NCBI GenBank assembly: GCA_902784425.1
Contig: CACZUS010000002.1
Span: 1 to 64,000, forward strand
Direction: 5' to 3'
Length of the DNA stretch: 64,000 nucleotides
Source: an uncultured Bacteroidales bacterium
Lineage (GTDB): Bacteria > Bacteroidota > Bacteroidia > Bacteroidales > Paludibacteraceae
Made by a program: the position numbers and the translations under genes. Of this stretch, positions 45,702-53,774 are shown piece after piece. The notes under the pieces were generated by a model, which searched no databases, was not told the origin of the DNA, and saw only the letters and a list, made by a program, of their open reading frames with translations. How positions within the stretch are numbered: position 1 is the stretch's first letter; every line of letters begins with the position of its first letter.

Positions 45702-46179
45702 GTTTTTTATTAAAATCGACCATCTTTATTGCAGTAATGGCCGCTTCCACCCCTTTATTTCCTAATTTACCTCCCGCACGATCGAGTGATTGCTGCATAT
45801 CATCAGTTGTCAACAAACCAAAAATGAAAGGAATCGTGCCTTCTGTGTTCAATTTAGACAACCCATTAGTCGTCCCCTGACACACATAATCAAAATGCGG
45901 AGTACCTCCACGAACGACACACCCCAAAGCGATTACTGCGTCCACATCCAACTCCTCACTAACACGTTTGGAAGCATACACCAACTCGAAACTTCCAGGC
46001 ACATGGAACTCACATATATTTTCAGGATCAGCGCCGTGTTTTATCAACGTCTCCCGTGCACCCTGCAATAAACTAAATGTCACCTCGCTATTCCAATCCG
46101 AAACGACAATACCAAAGGTCATTTCTGAAGCACTTGGAACAGAGTCTTTATCATATTTCGACAAATCTACCGTAGCCAT
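45688..46179 (-). CDS. ribH: 6,7-dimethyl-8-ribityllumazine synthase
   Basis: 163 residues, standard length. Penultimate riboflavin step. [10 protein letters not shown] near residue 27, [12 protein letters not shown] near 59, [21 protein letters not shown] near 84 with the catalytic His, and [11 protein letters not shown] near 118. Forms icosahedral or pentameric assemblies in the cytosol. Downstream of the TPR protein with a terminator between them. Confidence 0.96.
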   Translation of the reverse strand: MATVDLSKYDKDSVPSASEMTFGIVVSDWNSEVTFSLLQGARETLIKHGADPENICEFHVPGSFELVYASKRVSEELDVDAVIALGCVVRGGTPHFDYVCQGTTNGLSKLNTEGTIPFIFGLLTTDDMQQSLDRAGGKLGNKGVEAAITAIKMVDFNKKLLDY

Positions 46180-46196
46180 ATTTCTTTACAAAAAAA

Positions 46197-46239
46197 GAAA
46201 AGGCTTCCAAATCACAATGCGATCTTCGGAAGCCTTTTC
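46197..46239 (-). terminator. TPR protein terminator
   Basis: GAAAAGGCTTCC...GGAAGCCTTTTC, a 12-bp stem with a 19-base loop and A/T-rich flanks. Lies 14 bases after the TPR gene stop. Confidence 0.75.
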
Positions 46240-46252
46240 ATTATACTAATAC

Positions 46253-46945
46253 TTATTTATTCTTTACCAATTCAATGTATTTCTTTATTCCAGAAATATT
46301 AGAGTAACTAGGATATTTTTTTACGATACCTTCTAACACTGCAAGAGCCTTATCGTTTTGTCCTAATGACATATACGCCAACGCAGCTCTCTCATTGTAA
46401 TAAGGAGTCATAAATTCATTGTCTCCTTCTGCTGCTTTCTTATAATATGTAACAGCTTTGTTTGCATCACCCAAATCCCAATAGCAGTCTCCAATAGAAC
46501 CCAACACTGATGGTTGAACAACATTATCATCTGCACTGAACTTGCTTAAATACTCAATAGCCTTCTCCTCATCACCCAACTGTTTGTAGCAAATACCAGC
46601 ATATGCTTTTGCCATGTTACCAGCATCGGTACTTCCATACTCCTCAATCACATCCAAGAATCCCATTGCATCATTTTTTCCATCCAACGCTAATTGGAAT
46701 GAATCGATTGCAAAAAATTGTTCAGCCATGAAAATTGACTCTTGAGCTTCTTTCTCTCTTGGTTCAAAATATTGGCTTTTGAGAACTATAATTCCCACTA
46801 CCACCAAGGCAATCGCTGCTAAACCAATCAAAATAGGCTTTTGATGATTTTCGATAAATGCCTCTCCTGAGTTCAACACCTCATCCGCCTTATCAAATAC
46901 TTCTATAGAACTCTCTTCTTCTTTGGTTTTGATGTCATTAGCCAT
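46253..46945 (-). CDS. tetratricopeptide repeat membrane protein (YfgM/BamD-like)
   Basis: 230 residues. Acidic N-terminus, one membrane helix (about 39-60, ILIGLAAIALVVVGIIVLKS), then at least four TPR-like repeats, with YAGICYKQLGDEEKAIEYLS near 122 and IGDCYWDLGDANKAVTYYKK near 152. Probably inner-membrane-anchored with a periplasmic TPR domain, a YfgM-type chaperone or assembly factor. Promoter TATTTTTG at 46998-47005. Confidence 0.82.
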   Translation of the reverse strand: MANDIKTKEEESSIEVFDKADEVLNSGEAFIENHQKPILIGLAAIALVVVGIIVLKSQYFEPREKEAQESIFMAEQFFAIDSFQLALDGKNDAMGFLDVIEEYGSTDAGNMAKAYAGICYKQLGDEEKAIEYLSKFSADDNVVQPSVLGSIGDCYWDLGDANKAVTYYKKAAEGDNEFMTPYYNERAALAYMSLGQNDKALAVLEGIVKKYPSYSNISGIKKYIELVKNK

Positions 46946-46997
46946 TTCCTAATAGTTTTTATATTATCAACTTTCTTTAATTCAAAAATTCGAGCTA

Positions 46998-47005
46998 CAA
47001 AAATA
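46998..47005 (-). promoter_or_regulatory. TPR gene promoter -7 element
   Basis: Minus-strand TATTTTTG followed by TAGC matches TAnnTTTG, 53 bases upstream of the start codon. Confidence 0.55.
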
Positions 47006-47066
47006 GCAGTTTAATAGTTATCTTGAAAGTTTTAACCGTTTTTTTTTCTATTCTATCCATTAAAAA

Positions 47067-47654
47067 TCAATCCACAGTCTGGAAGTTTGCCTCCTTCATC
47101 ATCTCCCATACATCCTTCGTGGTGAAATACCGAACATCTTTTTTCTCCTTTACAGCATTTCTAATCACTGTCGACGAAATATCTAGCAATGGGGCATTCT
47201 CCAACATACGAACTCTCCCCTTCCATTGTTCCGGTACTTCATTGGGACTATCGGGTCTTGGATAGACTAAAATCTCACACATCTCCACTATCTTCTCTGC
47301 ATTCTTCCACATGTGAAACTTCGGAAGGTTATCCCCTCCCATCACCAATAAGAAACGTACATCTTTCTCTCTTTCAAACATATATGATAATGTATCATAC
47401 GTGTACGAGGGTTTAGGAAGGGAAAATTCAACATTCGTCACCGAGAATTTCGGATATCCCTCTATTGCTTTCTGAACCATCTGATACCGCAGTTCATCAT
47501 CCATCAAATTTAAATCCTTTTTAAATGGATTTTGTGGGGATACTACAAAACGAACCTCATCCACACCTGCATATTCTGCAATGTAATTGGCCAAAATCAA
47601 ATGACCATTATGGATGGGATTGAACGATCCAAAAAACAATGCGACGTTTCTCAT
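47067..47654 (-). CDS. nadD: nicotinate-nucleotide adenylyltransferase
   Basis: 195 residues. Adenylylates nicotinate mononucleotide in NAD synthesis. FGSFNPIHNGHLILAN (HxGH type) at residues 8-23, LLVMGGDNLPKFHMWKN near 101, and ISSTVIRNAV near 157. Its start overlaps the gmk stop by 4 bases (ATGA). Last gene of the yicC-gmk-nadD operon. Confidence 0.95.
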   Translation of the reverse strand: MRNVALFFGSFNPIHNGHLILANYIAEYAGVDEVRFVVSPQNPFKKDLNLMDDELRYQMVQKAIEGYPKFSVTNVEFSLPKPSYTYDTLSYMFEREKDVRFLLVMGGDNLPKFHMWKNAEKIVEMCEILVYPRPDSPNEVPEQWKGRVRMLENAPLLDISSTVIRNAVKEKKDVRYFTTKDVWEMMKEANFQTVD

Positions 47655-48217
47655 TTCTCTACAAACTCTTTGACGATCTTCTTAATTAATCCTTTAGTAT
47701 GCTCTAAATTATCATTCACGACGATTCGATCAAACTTATCTGAAAAGGTCATCTCATAGGATGCCTTGTTCACACGATCGTTTATCACCTCCATCGTGTC
47801 CGTACCTCTATTAATCAAACGCTCCTTCAAAGTAGCTATCGATGGAGGCATGATGAAGATAGACAAAGCCTTGTCTCCATACATCTTCTTAATGTTGCAT
47901 CCACCTGCCACATCAACATCAAAAATGACAATGTTTCCCTTCTCATTAATTCGGGAAACCTCACTTTTCAACGTTCCATAATATTTGTCGGTATAAACCT
48001 CCTCCCACTCTAAAAAAGCATCTTCCTTAATCTTCTGCTTAAACTCTTCTGCCGTCAGGAAATAGTATTCCACACCATTCTTCTCCTCTCCCCTCGGACT
48101 CCTACTGGTTGCCGAGATGGAGAACTCAAAACAGTCAAAGTGTTCCATGAGATAATTAATCAACGTGCTCTTACCAGATCCTGAAGGAGCTGAAAATATT
48201 ATCATCTTCTCTTTCAT
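47651..48217 (-). CDS. gmk: guanylate kinase
   Basis: 188 residues, phosphorylates GMP to GDP. Walker A SAPSGSGKSTLINYL at residues 9-23, SATSRSPRGEEKNGVEYYFL near 35, and IFDVDVAGG near 98. 14 bases downstream of yicC and 4-base overlap with nadD. Confidence 0.97.
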   Translation of the reverse strand: MKEKMIIFSAPSGSGKSTLINYLMEHFDCFEFSISATSRSPRGEEKNGVEYYFLTAEEFKQKIKEDAFLEWEEVYTDKYYGTLKSEVSRINEKGNIVIFDVDVAGGCNIKKMYGDKALSIFIMPPSIATLKERLINRGTDTMEVINDRVNKASYEMTFSDKFDRIVVNDNLEHTKGLIKKIVKEFVEK

Positions 48218-48231
48218 ACGTACTCTATTTA

Positions 48232-49104
48232 TTATAATACGTTCAACACCTGCTCTTTAATCTGCTCCAACTCATCTTTCATCTTCACAACAATCTTTTG
48301 CATTTCTGAATGGTTGGACTTAGATCCCAATGTATTAATCTCTCTTCCTATTTCCTGAGCAATGAATCCTAACTTCTTACCAGAATTTCCTTCTGCTTTC
48401 ATTGTCTCCTCGAAATAGGTTAGATGTTGGCGAAGACGATTCTTCTCTTCGTTCACATCCAATTTCTCAATATAATATATCATCTCCTGTTCAAATCGAT
48501 TTTTATCATATTCCACCGATTTGATTTCAGAAAGATTATCCATGATTCTTTGTTTGATTTTCTCCACACGTTCTTTTTCAAACGGATCAATCGTGCCCAA
48601 CAATGCACGGATGTTTCCTATCTTCTCCTCAAATACAGCCGCCAAGGACTCCCCTTCACGGGTTCTAAAATCCACAAGTGACTGCACTGCTCTTTCGAAA
48701 GCTGCTTTTACCTGTTGCCAATCTTCCTCATCTACCTCTTGAATCTCCGTTTTCATCACCTCTGGCATACGTAACAACAAAGGCATCCAGTCTGTAGGCT
48801 CTGCCACACCCAATTTTGCCGACATTGATTTAATCTGCGCATAATAATTCTCCACAAGAGCCTCATTTATCTGAGTAGCAGTCTCACCATTGATCGACTC
48901 AACATAAATGCCAAATTCTATCTTACCACGCTCCAAGCGTTGTGATACAATGTTACGCAACTCGAGTTCTTTCTCCTTATAGGCGTTAGGAACTCTCGAG
49001 AACAGATCTAATTGTTTACTGTTCAAAGACTTAATCTCAATTGTAATTTTCTTGGATCCTACCTCGCAAGTTGTCTTGCCGAATCCTGTCATTGACAATA
49101 CCAT
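48232..49104 (-). CDS. yicC: YicC/YloC family endoribonuclease
   Basis: 290 residues, standard length. Starts MVLSMTGFGKTTCEVGSKKI and ends with the family C-terminus GREINTLGSKSNHSEMQKIV, then VKMKDELEQIKEQVLNV. YicC members are implicated in RNA decay. First gene of the operon yicC-gmk-nadD, a common bacterial order. Confidence 0.95.
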   Translation of the reverse strand: MVLSMTGFGKTTCEVGSKKITIEIKSLNSKQLDLFSRVPNAYKEKELELRNIVSQRLERGKIEFGIYVESINGETATQINEALVENYYAQIKSMSAKLGVAEPTDWMPLLLRMPEVMKTEIQEVDEEDWQQVKAAFERAVQSLVDFRTREGESLAAVFEEKIGNIRALLGTIDPFEKERVEKIKQRIMDNLSEIKSVEYDKNRFEQEMIYYIEKLDVNEEKNRLRQHLTYFEETMKAEGNSGKKLGFIAQEIGREINTLGSKSNHSEMQKIVVKMKDELEQIKEQVLNVL

Positions 49105-49133
49105 ATACTTTACTAATTTGAAAATTTACAGCG

Positions 49134-49141
49134 CAAAGTTA
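49134..49141 (-). promoter_or_regulatory. yicC operon promoter -7 element
   Basis: Minus-strand TAACTTTG followed by CGC matches TAnnTTTG, 30 bases upstream of yicC and divergent from tsaB. Confidence 0.65.
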
Positions 49142-49182
49142 ATTTTAATTTTGTCAAAACGACACTTTCCACGCAAATAATG

Positions 49183-49190
49183 TATTTTTG
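49183..49190 (+). promoter_or_regulatory. tsaB promoter -7 element
   Basis: TATTTTTG followed by CATAA matches TAnnTTTG, 21 bases before tsaB; divergent from the yicC promoter. Confidence 0.65.
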
Positions 49191-49210
49191 CATAAATTTT
49201 TTATCTAAAA

Positions 49211-49930
49211 ATGGCTACAATAATTTCAATTGAGACATCTACGGAAGTCTGTTCCGTTGCTCTTTCACGAGACGGAGAGATTCTTTGGGAGAAAAAACAT
49301 ATGGAGGGACAAGCTCACTCCACTCTATTGGCTCCCTATCTACAAGAAATGCAAATCTTCATCAACGACAATCACATAAAAGTAGATGCTGTGGCAGTAA
49401 GCAGCGGTCCCGGCTCATATACAGGATTACGCATTGGCGTCTCCACCGCCAAAGGTCTCTGCTATGGTTCAGACATACCGTTACTTTCCATTGACACATT
49501 AAAAATATTAACCACCGAAGCGCTTCATTCATTAGAAGGAAGTAGCATTCCATCAGATTCTTATTTTTGTCCGATGATTGATGCGAGAAGAATGGAAGTC
49601 TACACAAGTTTCTACGATAAAAATTTGAATCAGGTCAAAGAAATTTCAGCCGACATTATCGACGAGAACTCCTACCAAGAGCTTCTCAATGAGCATACTG
49701 TCTATTTTTTCGGTAATGGTTCCGACAAGTGCAAAAAAGCAATCCATCATCCCAATGCCAAATTTTTAGACAACATTGTTCCTCTTGCAACAGGAATGTG
49801 TCAGTTGGCAGAACAAGCCTTTCAGAACAAAGATTTCAAGGATGTTGCCTACTTCGAGCCCACCTATTTAAAAGAATTTATAGCAGTAGTTGGCAAAAAC
49901 AAAGTTTTAGGATTGGAAAATCAAAAATAA
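49211..49930 (+). CDS. tsaB: tRNA threonylcarbamoyladenosine biosynthesis protein TsaB
   Basis: 239 residues, ASKHA-fold scaffold partner of TsaD in t6A modification of ANN-decoding tRNAs. IISIETSTEVCSVALSRDG at residues 4-22, VSSGPGSYTGLRIGVSTAKG near 63-82 are diagnostic. It is on the plus strand ahead of rpsP, which has its own promoter. Confidence 0.94.
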   Translation: MATIISIETSTEVCSVALSRDGEILWEKKHMEGQAHSTLLAPYLQEMQIFINDNHIKVDAVAVSSGPGSYTGLRIGVSTAKGLCYGSDIPLLSIDTLKILTTEALHSLEGSSIPSDSYFCPMIDARRMEVYTSFYDKNLNQVKEISADIIDENSYQELLNEHTVYFFGNGSDKCKKAIHHPNAKFLDNIVPLATGMCQLAEQAFQNKDFKDVAYFEPTYLKEFIAVVGKNKVLGLENQK

Positions 49931-49935
49931 AGTTG

Positions 49936-49943
49936 TAACTTTG
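49936..49943 (+). promoter_or_regulatory. rpsP promoter -7 element
   Basis: TAACTTTG followed by CACC matches TAnnTTTG, 49 bases before rpsP. Confidence 0.7.
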
Positions 49944-49991
49944 CACCGCTTTTTTTAAGCACAATGAAGTTTAACTAATAAATTAAAAGAA

Positions 49992-50570
49992 ATGGCAACC
50001 AAAATTAGATTGCAAAGACACGGCCGTAAGGGGTACGCGTATTACCACATCGTCGTAGCAGATAGCAGAGCACCACGTGATGGTAAGTATATTGAGAGAA
50101 TTGGATCTTACAATCCAAACACCAATCCTGCTACAGTTGACTTAAACTTCGAAAGAGCATTGTATTGGGTAGAGACAGGTGCACAACCAACAGACACGAC
50201 AAGAAACCTTTTGAGCGACAAAGGTGTTTACATGATGAAGCACTTGAAAGGTGGTGTAAAGAAAGGTGCATTCTCTGAGGATGCAGCTCAACAAAAATTC
50301 AATGCATGGATGGCAGAGAAAGATAAGAAAGCTCAAGCTGTCGTAGCAAAGAAGGAAGAAGCAAAGAAGGATGACGTTAAGAAACGCTTAGAAGCTGAGA
50401 AAGCTGTACATGCAGCAAAGGCTGAAGCTCTTTCTAAGAAGAGAGCAGAAGCTGCAGCAGCACTTGAGGCAGCAGCTAAGGAAGCAGCAGCTGAGGCAGC
50501 TGAAGCAATAGCAGAGGCAGAAGCACCAGCAAATGATGCTCCAGCAGCAGAAGCTCCAGCAGCAGAATAA
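49992..50570 (+). CDS. rpsP: 30S ribosomal protein S16 with long Ala/Lys/Glu-rich C-terminal extension
   Basis: 192 residues against about 80 for the usual S16. The S16 domain (residues 1 to about 85) begins [20 protein letters not shown] and includes [20 protein letters not shown]. From about residue 100 onward the chain is almost only Ala, Lys and Glu, an extended helix or coiled-coil ending in [15 protein letters not shown]. Long S16 tails are known in Bacteroidetes; their purpose is unknown. Confidence 0.95.
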   Translation: MATKIRLQRHGRKGYAYYHIVVADSRAPRDGKYIERIGSYNPNTNPATVDLNFERALYWVETGAQPTDTTRNLLSDKGVYMMKHLKGGVKKGAFSEDAAQQKFNAWMAEKDKKAQAVVAKKEEAKKDDVKKRLEAEKAVHAAKAEALSKKRAEAAAALEAAAKEAAAEAAEAIAEAEAPANDAPAAEAPAAE

Positions 50571-50593
50571 AATTCTATTGCAAAAGAAATTTG

Positions 50594-50625
50594 AAAAGGA
50601 TATCAGAATAGATATCCTTTTTTTT
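50594..50625 (+). terminator. rpsP terminator
   Basis: AAAAGGATATC, loop AGAATA, GATATCCTTTTTTTT: an 11-bp stem followed by a T-run, 24 bases after the rpsP stop. Confidence 0.88.
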
Positions 50626-50666
50626 ATTTTAACACGAATTACGTCTAATCGTATAAAAAAAAAGAG

Positions 50667-50674
50667 TAACTTTG
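50667..50674 (+). promoter_or_regulatory. glyA promoter -7 element
   Basis: TAACTTTG followed by CACAG matches TAnnTTTG, 47 bases before glyA. Confidence 0.7.
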
Positions 50675-50720
50675 CACAGCAAAAACAAAAAGAAACTAAT
50701 TTGTTTATATATATAATTTT

Positions 50721-52001
50721 ATGGTAAGAGACACAGCAATTTTCGACATCATCGAGAAGGAGCGCCAACGTCAACTTAAAGGTATTGAGTTGATTGCTTC
50801 CGAAAACTTTGTAAGTGATCAAGTAATGCAAGCAATGGGTTCTTGCTTAACCAACAAGTACGCTGAAGGTTACATCGGACATCGTCACTATGGCGGTTGC
50901 GAGGTAGTCGACATGAGCGAAGGTTTAGCAATCGAACGTCTTTGCAAACTTTACGGCGCCGAGTACGCCAACGTACAACCTCACTCAGGAGCTCAGGCAA
51001 ATGGTGCTGTCCTTCTTGCAGTTCTAAATCCTGGCGATAAATTCATGGGATTGGATTTGGCTCATGGTGGACACCTATCTCACGGTTCATTAGTTAACAC
51101 ATCAGGTTTGATCTACAAGCCAGTTCCTTACTTTTTGAACAAAGAGACAGGACGTGTTGATTACGACGAAATGGAGAAAACAGCAAAAGCTGAACATCCT
51201 AAATTAATCATCGGTGGTGGTTCTGCATATTCTCGCGAATGGGATTACGCTCGTATGCGTAAAATCGCTGACGAAGTAGGTGCATTACTTATGATTGATA
51301 TGGCTCACCCTGCTGGTTTGATTGCTGCTGGTTTGCTTGACAACCCATTGAAATATGCACATATCGTTACATCTACTACTCATAAGACACTTCGTGGTCC
51401 TCGTGGTGGTATCATCCTTCTTGGTAAGGATTTCGACAACCCATGGGGTAAAGTAACAAAGAAGGGTGTCATCCGTAAGATGTCTTCTATCCTAAATTCT
51501 GCCGTGTTCCCAGGTATGCAAGGTGGTCCATTGGAGCATGTAATCGCTGCTAAGGCTGTTGCTTTTGGCGAGGCCCTTCAACCTGAATTCAAAGAATATC
51601 AAACTCAAGTGAAGAAGAATGCTGCTGTAATGGCTCAAGCATTCGTAGACAAGGGTTATGCAGTTGTTTCTGGCGGTACAGACAACCACTCTATGTTAAT
51701 CGACCTTCGTCCTAAGTTCCCAGAATTGACTGGTAAGATGGCTGAAACAGCTCTTGTTTCCGCAGACATTACAACGAATATGAACATGGTGCCATTTGAT
51801 ACTCGTTCAGCATTCCAAACTTCAGGTCTCCGTTTCGGTACCCCTGCAATCACAACCCGTGGTGCTAAGGAGAATTTGATGGTTGAAATCGTAGAAATGA
51901 TTGATACTGTTCTTTCTAATCCAGAAAGCGAAGCAAACATCAAATCTGTTCGCGAGAAAGTAAACAGCATCATGAAAGATTATCCTTTGTTCGCTTGGTA
52001 A
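50721..52001 (+). CDS. glyA: serine hydroxymethyltransferase
   Basis: 426 residues, standard for SHMT, a PLP enzyme interconverting serine and glycine with tetrahydrofolate. [19 protein letters not shown] near residue 21, [15 protein letters not shown] near 49, and the PLP-lysine motif [14 protein letters not shown] near 216-229. Single-gene unit between its own promoter and terminator; last core gene before the cassette region. Confidence 0.97.
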   Translation: MVRDTAIFDIIEKERQRQLKGIELIASENFVSDQVMQAMGSCLTNKYAEGYIGHRHYGGCEVVDMSEGLAIERLCKLYGAEYANVQPHSGAQANGAVLLAVLNPGDKFMGLDLAHGGHLSHGSLVNTSGLIYKPVPYFLNKETGRVDYDEMEKTAKAEHPKLIIGGGSAYSREWDYARMRKIADEVGALLMIDMAHPAGLIAAGLLDNPLKYAHIVTSTTHKTLRGPRGGIILLGKDFDNPWGKVTKKGVIRKMSSILNSAVFPGMQGGPLEHVIAAKAVAFGEALQPEFKEYQTQVKKNAAVMAQAFVDKGYAVVSGGTDNHSMLIDLRPKFPELTGKMAETALVSADITTNMNMVPFDTRSAFQTSGLRFGTPAITTRGAKENLMVEIVEMIDTVLSNPESEANIKSVREKVNSIMKDYPLFAW

Positions 52002-52039
52002 TCATTAATAGAATATTCCTATCATAGGAGCATACAAAG

Positions 52040-52072
52040 GAAAGAGGGTGTATCGATGATACACCCTCTTTT
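52040..52072 (+). terminator. glyA terminator
   Basis: AAAGAGGGTGTATC, GATG loop area, GATACACCCTCTTTTA: a 13-14-bp stem with a short T-run, 38 bases after the glyA stop. Confidence 0.88.
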
Positions 52073-52113
52073 ACTATCTCAAGGCTATGTTAATGGCATT
52101 CATACATAGCAGT

Positions 52114-52394
52114 TACCCGTTGGATGAATTAAAATAACGCATATTAGTCGCCATTCTTGTGAAATAAAAGTGTCTGACACCGCATCTCGCCACATCTCCC
52201 TTCTCATTTACTTGATTTCCTGCGAATTGTTTGCAAATTCCAAGAGTTTTTCTAAAATTTGTAATGAAGTTGCGCATATCTAAGACAATGGTATTTGTTT
52301 TATTTTTTTGCATTACTAAAATACTAAAAATCAAGAAAATACGCAACTTTTTTTTTGTATTTTTTTATTATAAATTTAATTCAACCAACGGGTA
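52114..52394. repeat. 281-bp element with 20-bp inverted terminal repeats (invertible promoter or MITE)
   Basis: The left arm TACCCGTTGGATGAATTAAA (52114-52133) is the inverse of the right arm (52375-52394) with one mismatch. The right arm ends on the A of the ATG of the following gene. Inner inverted repeats are also present (AAGTTGCGCATA at 52268-52279 against ATACGCAACTTT at 52338-52349, and a GTGTCTGACAC palindrome at 52170-52180). The segment is AT-rich and has no convincing gene. Outer TA dinucleotides would suit either a TA-target MITE or a phase-variable switch. Confidence 0.65.
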
Positions 52395-53014
52395 TGGCAG
52401 AAATAGATTTTGTTAAGCTGGCGGAATATTGTCAGCAAAAAAATATAGAGACTCACACTGTTGATGGTGAACGGTATAGAGAGACTGTTTTTGTCTCTAT
52501 AGAAGATGGGAATGCTTTAAGATACTCAATGACACCACATCTATTGCGTAATGCTCGGCAATGTATATTAGTCCATTATTGGGATGCATTGGCAGTGACA
52601 ATTTGGCATTCTTGTTATAAAGTGGAATTTATAGACTCGGACGGCTGCGTCCATGGCTCTTTAGATGAGAATTTCAGGTTGTCTGTTGGTTCAGGTAATG
52701 GTTACCGAATAATGAGTTTGTCTTATACAGGAGATCGTTTATATTGGTTCAGATGGAATCATAGTAATCCTGATATGGAGAAATTTTCCAAGGCATGGGA
52801 GTTGTATTTAAGGCTCAAAGACATTAAGTCCGTCTCAGAAATAAAGCTCATTGCGGAAATGTATATGAAGGACGATAAAATCTTTGAGCTGGAGCAAAAG
52901 AATGAAGATTTGGAATTTTCAAACATTCTTTTGAAACAAGAAAAAGAGCAATATCAAGAGCTTCTTGATGAGATAAAAGAGATTGTTGAAAATAACAGGG
53001 GAACCGAAAACTGA
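52394..53014 (+). CDS. hypothetical protein with C-terminal coiled coil
   Basis: 206 residues from MAEIDFVKLAEYCQQKNIET. An N-terminal mixed alpha/beta region (about 1-125, with WDALAVTIWHSCYKVEFIDS near 62) contains repeated aromatic residues; the C-terminal part (about 155-206) is Glu/Lys/Gln-rich and predicted coiled coil (KIFELEQKNEDLEFSNILLK). No known family recognised and no signal peptide, so probably cytosolic. First gene of the cassette region; its ATG abuts the inverted repeat at 52375-52394, and no ribosome binding site is visible. An immunity or defence role is possible from context only. Confidence 0.65.
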   Translation: MAEIDFVKLAEYCQQKNIETHTVDGERYRETVFVSIEDGNALRYSMTPHLLRNARQCILVHYWDALAVTIWHSCYKVEFIDSDGCVHGSLDENFRLSVGSGNGYRIMSLSYTGDRLYWFRWNHSNPDMEKFSKAWELYLRLKDIKSVSEIKLIAEMYMKDDKIFELEQKNEDLEFSNILLKQEKEQYQELLDEIKEIVENNRGTEN

Positions 53015-53047
53015 ATAATAGAGTAGGTGTAAAAAATTATCAACCCC

Positions 53048-53203
53048 ATGGACTTAAGTGCTATTGACCGACTGGCTCTTTCCACATTCACCCCAGAGGA
53101 GAAACAATCATTGTATCAGCTTCTATGTGGAGCCATGCACGTTGATGGAAATCGTGATGCGAGAGAACTTGCCATAATCAGCGAAGTCAAGTTTTTAGCA
53201 TAA
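53048..53203 (+). pseudogene. TerB-like N-terminal fragment ending in repeat R1
   Basis: 51 codons starting MDLSAIDRLALSTFTPEEKQ, then SLYQLLCGAMHVDGNRDARE and LAIISEVKFLA, TAA. The LCGAMHVDGNRDARE stretch resembles the start of TerB-like tellurite-resistance domains (about 130-150 residues). The last codons (TTT TTA GCA TAA) lie inside repeat R1, so the gene is cut off at the repeat and takes its stop from it. It could be expressed as a short peptide. Confidence 0.5.
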
Positions 53204-53226
53204 AGGGATTTATATTGATTAAAAAC
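53191..53226 (+). repeat. 36-bp cassette-array repeat R1
   Basis: Starts GTTTTTAGCATAAAGGG and ends TATTGATTAAAAAC. Differs from the consensus at four positions. Imperfect palindrome with outer arms GTTTTTA/TAAAAAC. Confidence 0.9.
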
Positions 53227-53366
53227 AAAAGGAGGGATTTTTATTATGATTTGGAATATTCAAATGGAATCTTTATTTTTGTGAAAATACGGTAATCATC
53301 GGTTCTGCTGTATATGTGTGCCCAATTATTTTTGATTTAAATTTAACTTTTATAGGAGGTAACTTT

Positions 53367-53474
53367 ATGGAAGTATTTAATTTTATAAATATAGGGATGA
53401 TTATGGTTATGATAAGTAAACCTATAATTAACGCGTTTGGTAGAATTGTCAAAGGGTTAGGGTCTGGGCACTGA
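53367..53474 (+). CDS. small hydrophobic peptide (possible toxin-like)
   Basis: 35 codons: MEVFNFINIGMIMVMISKPI, then INAFGRIVKGLGSGH. A perfect ribosome binding site (AGGAGGT) stands 5-6 bases before the ATG, which is unusual in Bacteroidetes and argues that it is translated. A single hydrophobic helix (about 5-18) plus a basic tail resembles small membrane peptides such as type I toxins or phage peptides; no family was recognised. It is the main feature of the unit between R1 and R2 and is followed by a terminator. An even shorter frame (MIWNIQMESLFL) precedes it with AGGAGG. Confidence 0.55.
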   Translation: MEVFNFINIGMIMVMISKPIINAFGRIVKGLGSGH

Positions 53475-53514
53475 AATTTCGGTTAACTCTATGATTACAG
53501 ACCCGCCCACCAAT

Positions 53515-53548
53515 AAGAAAGCAGTTCTTCGGAACTGCTTTCTCTTAT
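53515..53548 (+). terminator. terminator of the small peptide unit
   Basis: AGAAAGCAGTTC, loop TTCG, GAACTGCTTTCT: a 12-bp stem with a UUCG-type tetraloop and a following TTATTTT. About 40 bases after the peptide stop. Confidence 0.85.
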
Positions 53549-53644
53549 TTTGCACATTTGTCCCCAAATTATCACTGTTATAGGCGGATCATTACACCGA
53601 CGCTCCTTTCTCCGGCTTTTTCCCCCTTTCCTGCAGGGTTTTGT

Positions 53645-53680
53645 TTTTTTAATATAAAGGGATTTATATTACTTAAAAAC
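53645..53680 (+). repeat. 36-bp cassette-array repeat R2
   Basis: Starts TTTTTTAATATAAAGGG and ends TATTACTTAAAAAC. The core GGGATTTATATTACTTAAAA is identical to R3. Confidence 0.9.
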
Positions 53681-53774
53681 TATAAGAGTTTGAAGGCTTT
53701 TGGGGAGGTGTAGATTTGGTGGTTTAAAAAAGGTTTAGTATGTTTGTGTATTGTAGAACTAATCTTAAAATAGC

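Noticed and set aside
49362..49607. Minus-strand frame opposite tsaB and similar antisense frames throughout
   Set aside because: They overlap strongly conserved core genes and show no family match.
52113..52346. 77-codon minus-strand frame inside the inverted-repeat element
   Set aside because: Ends at the left arm and has no recognisable domain. It may be a relic inside the element, but it is not supported as a gene.
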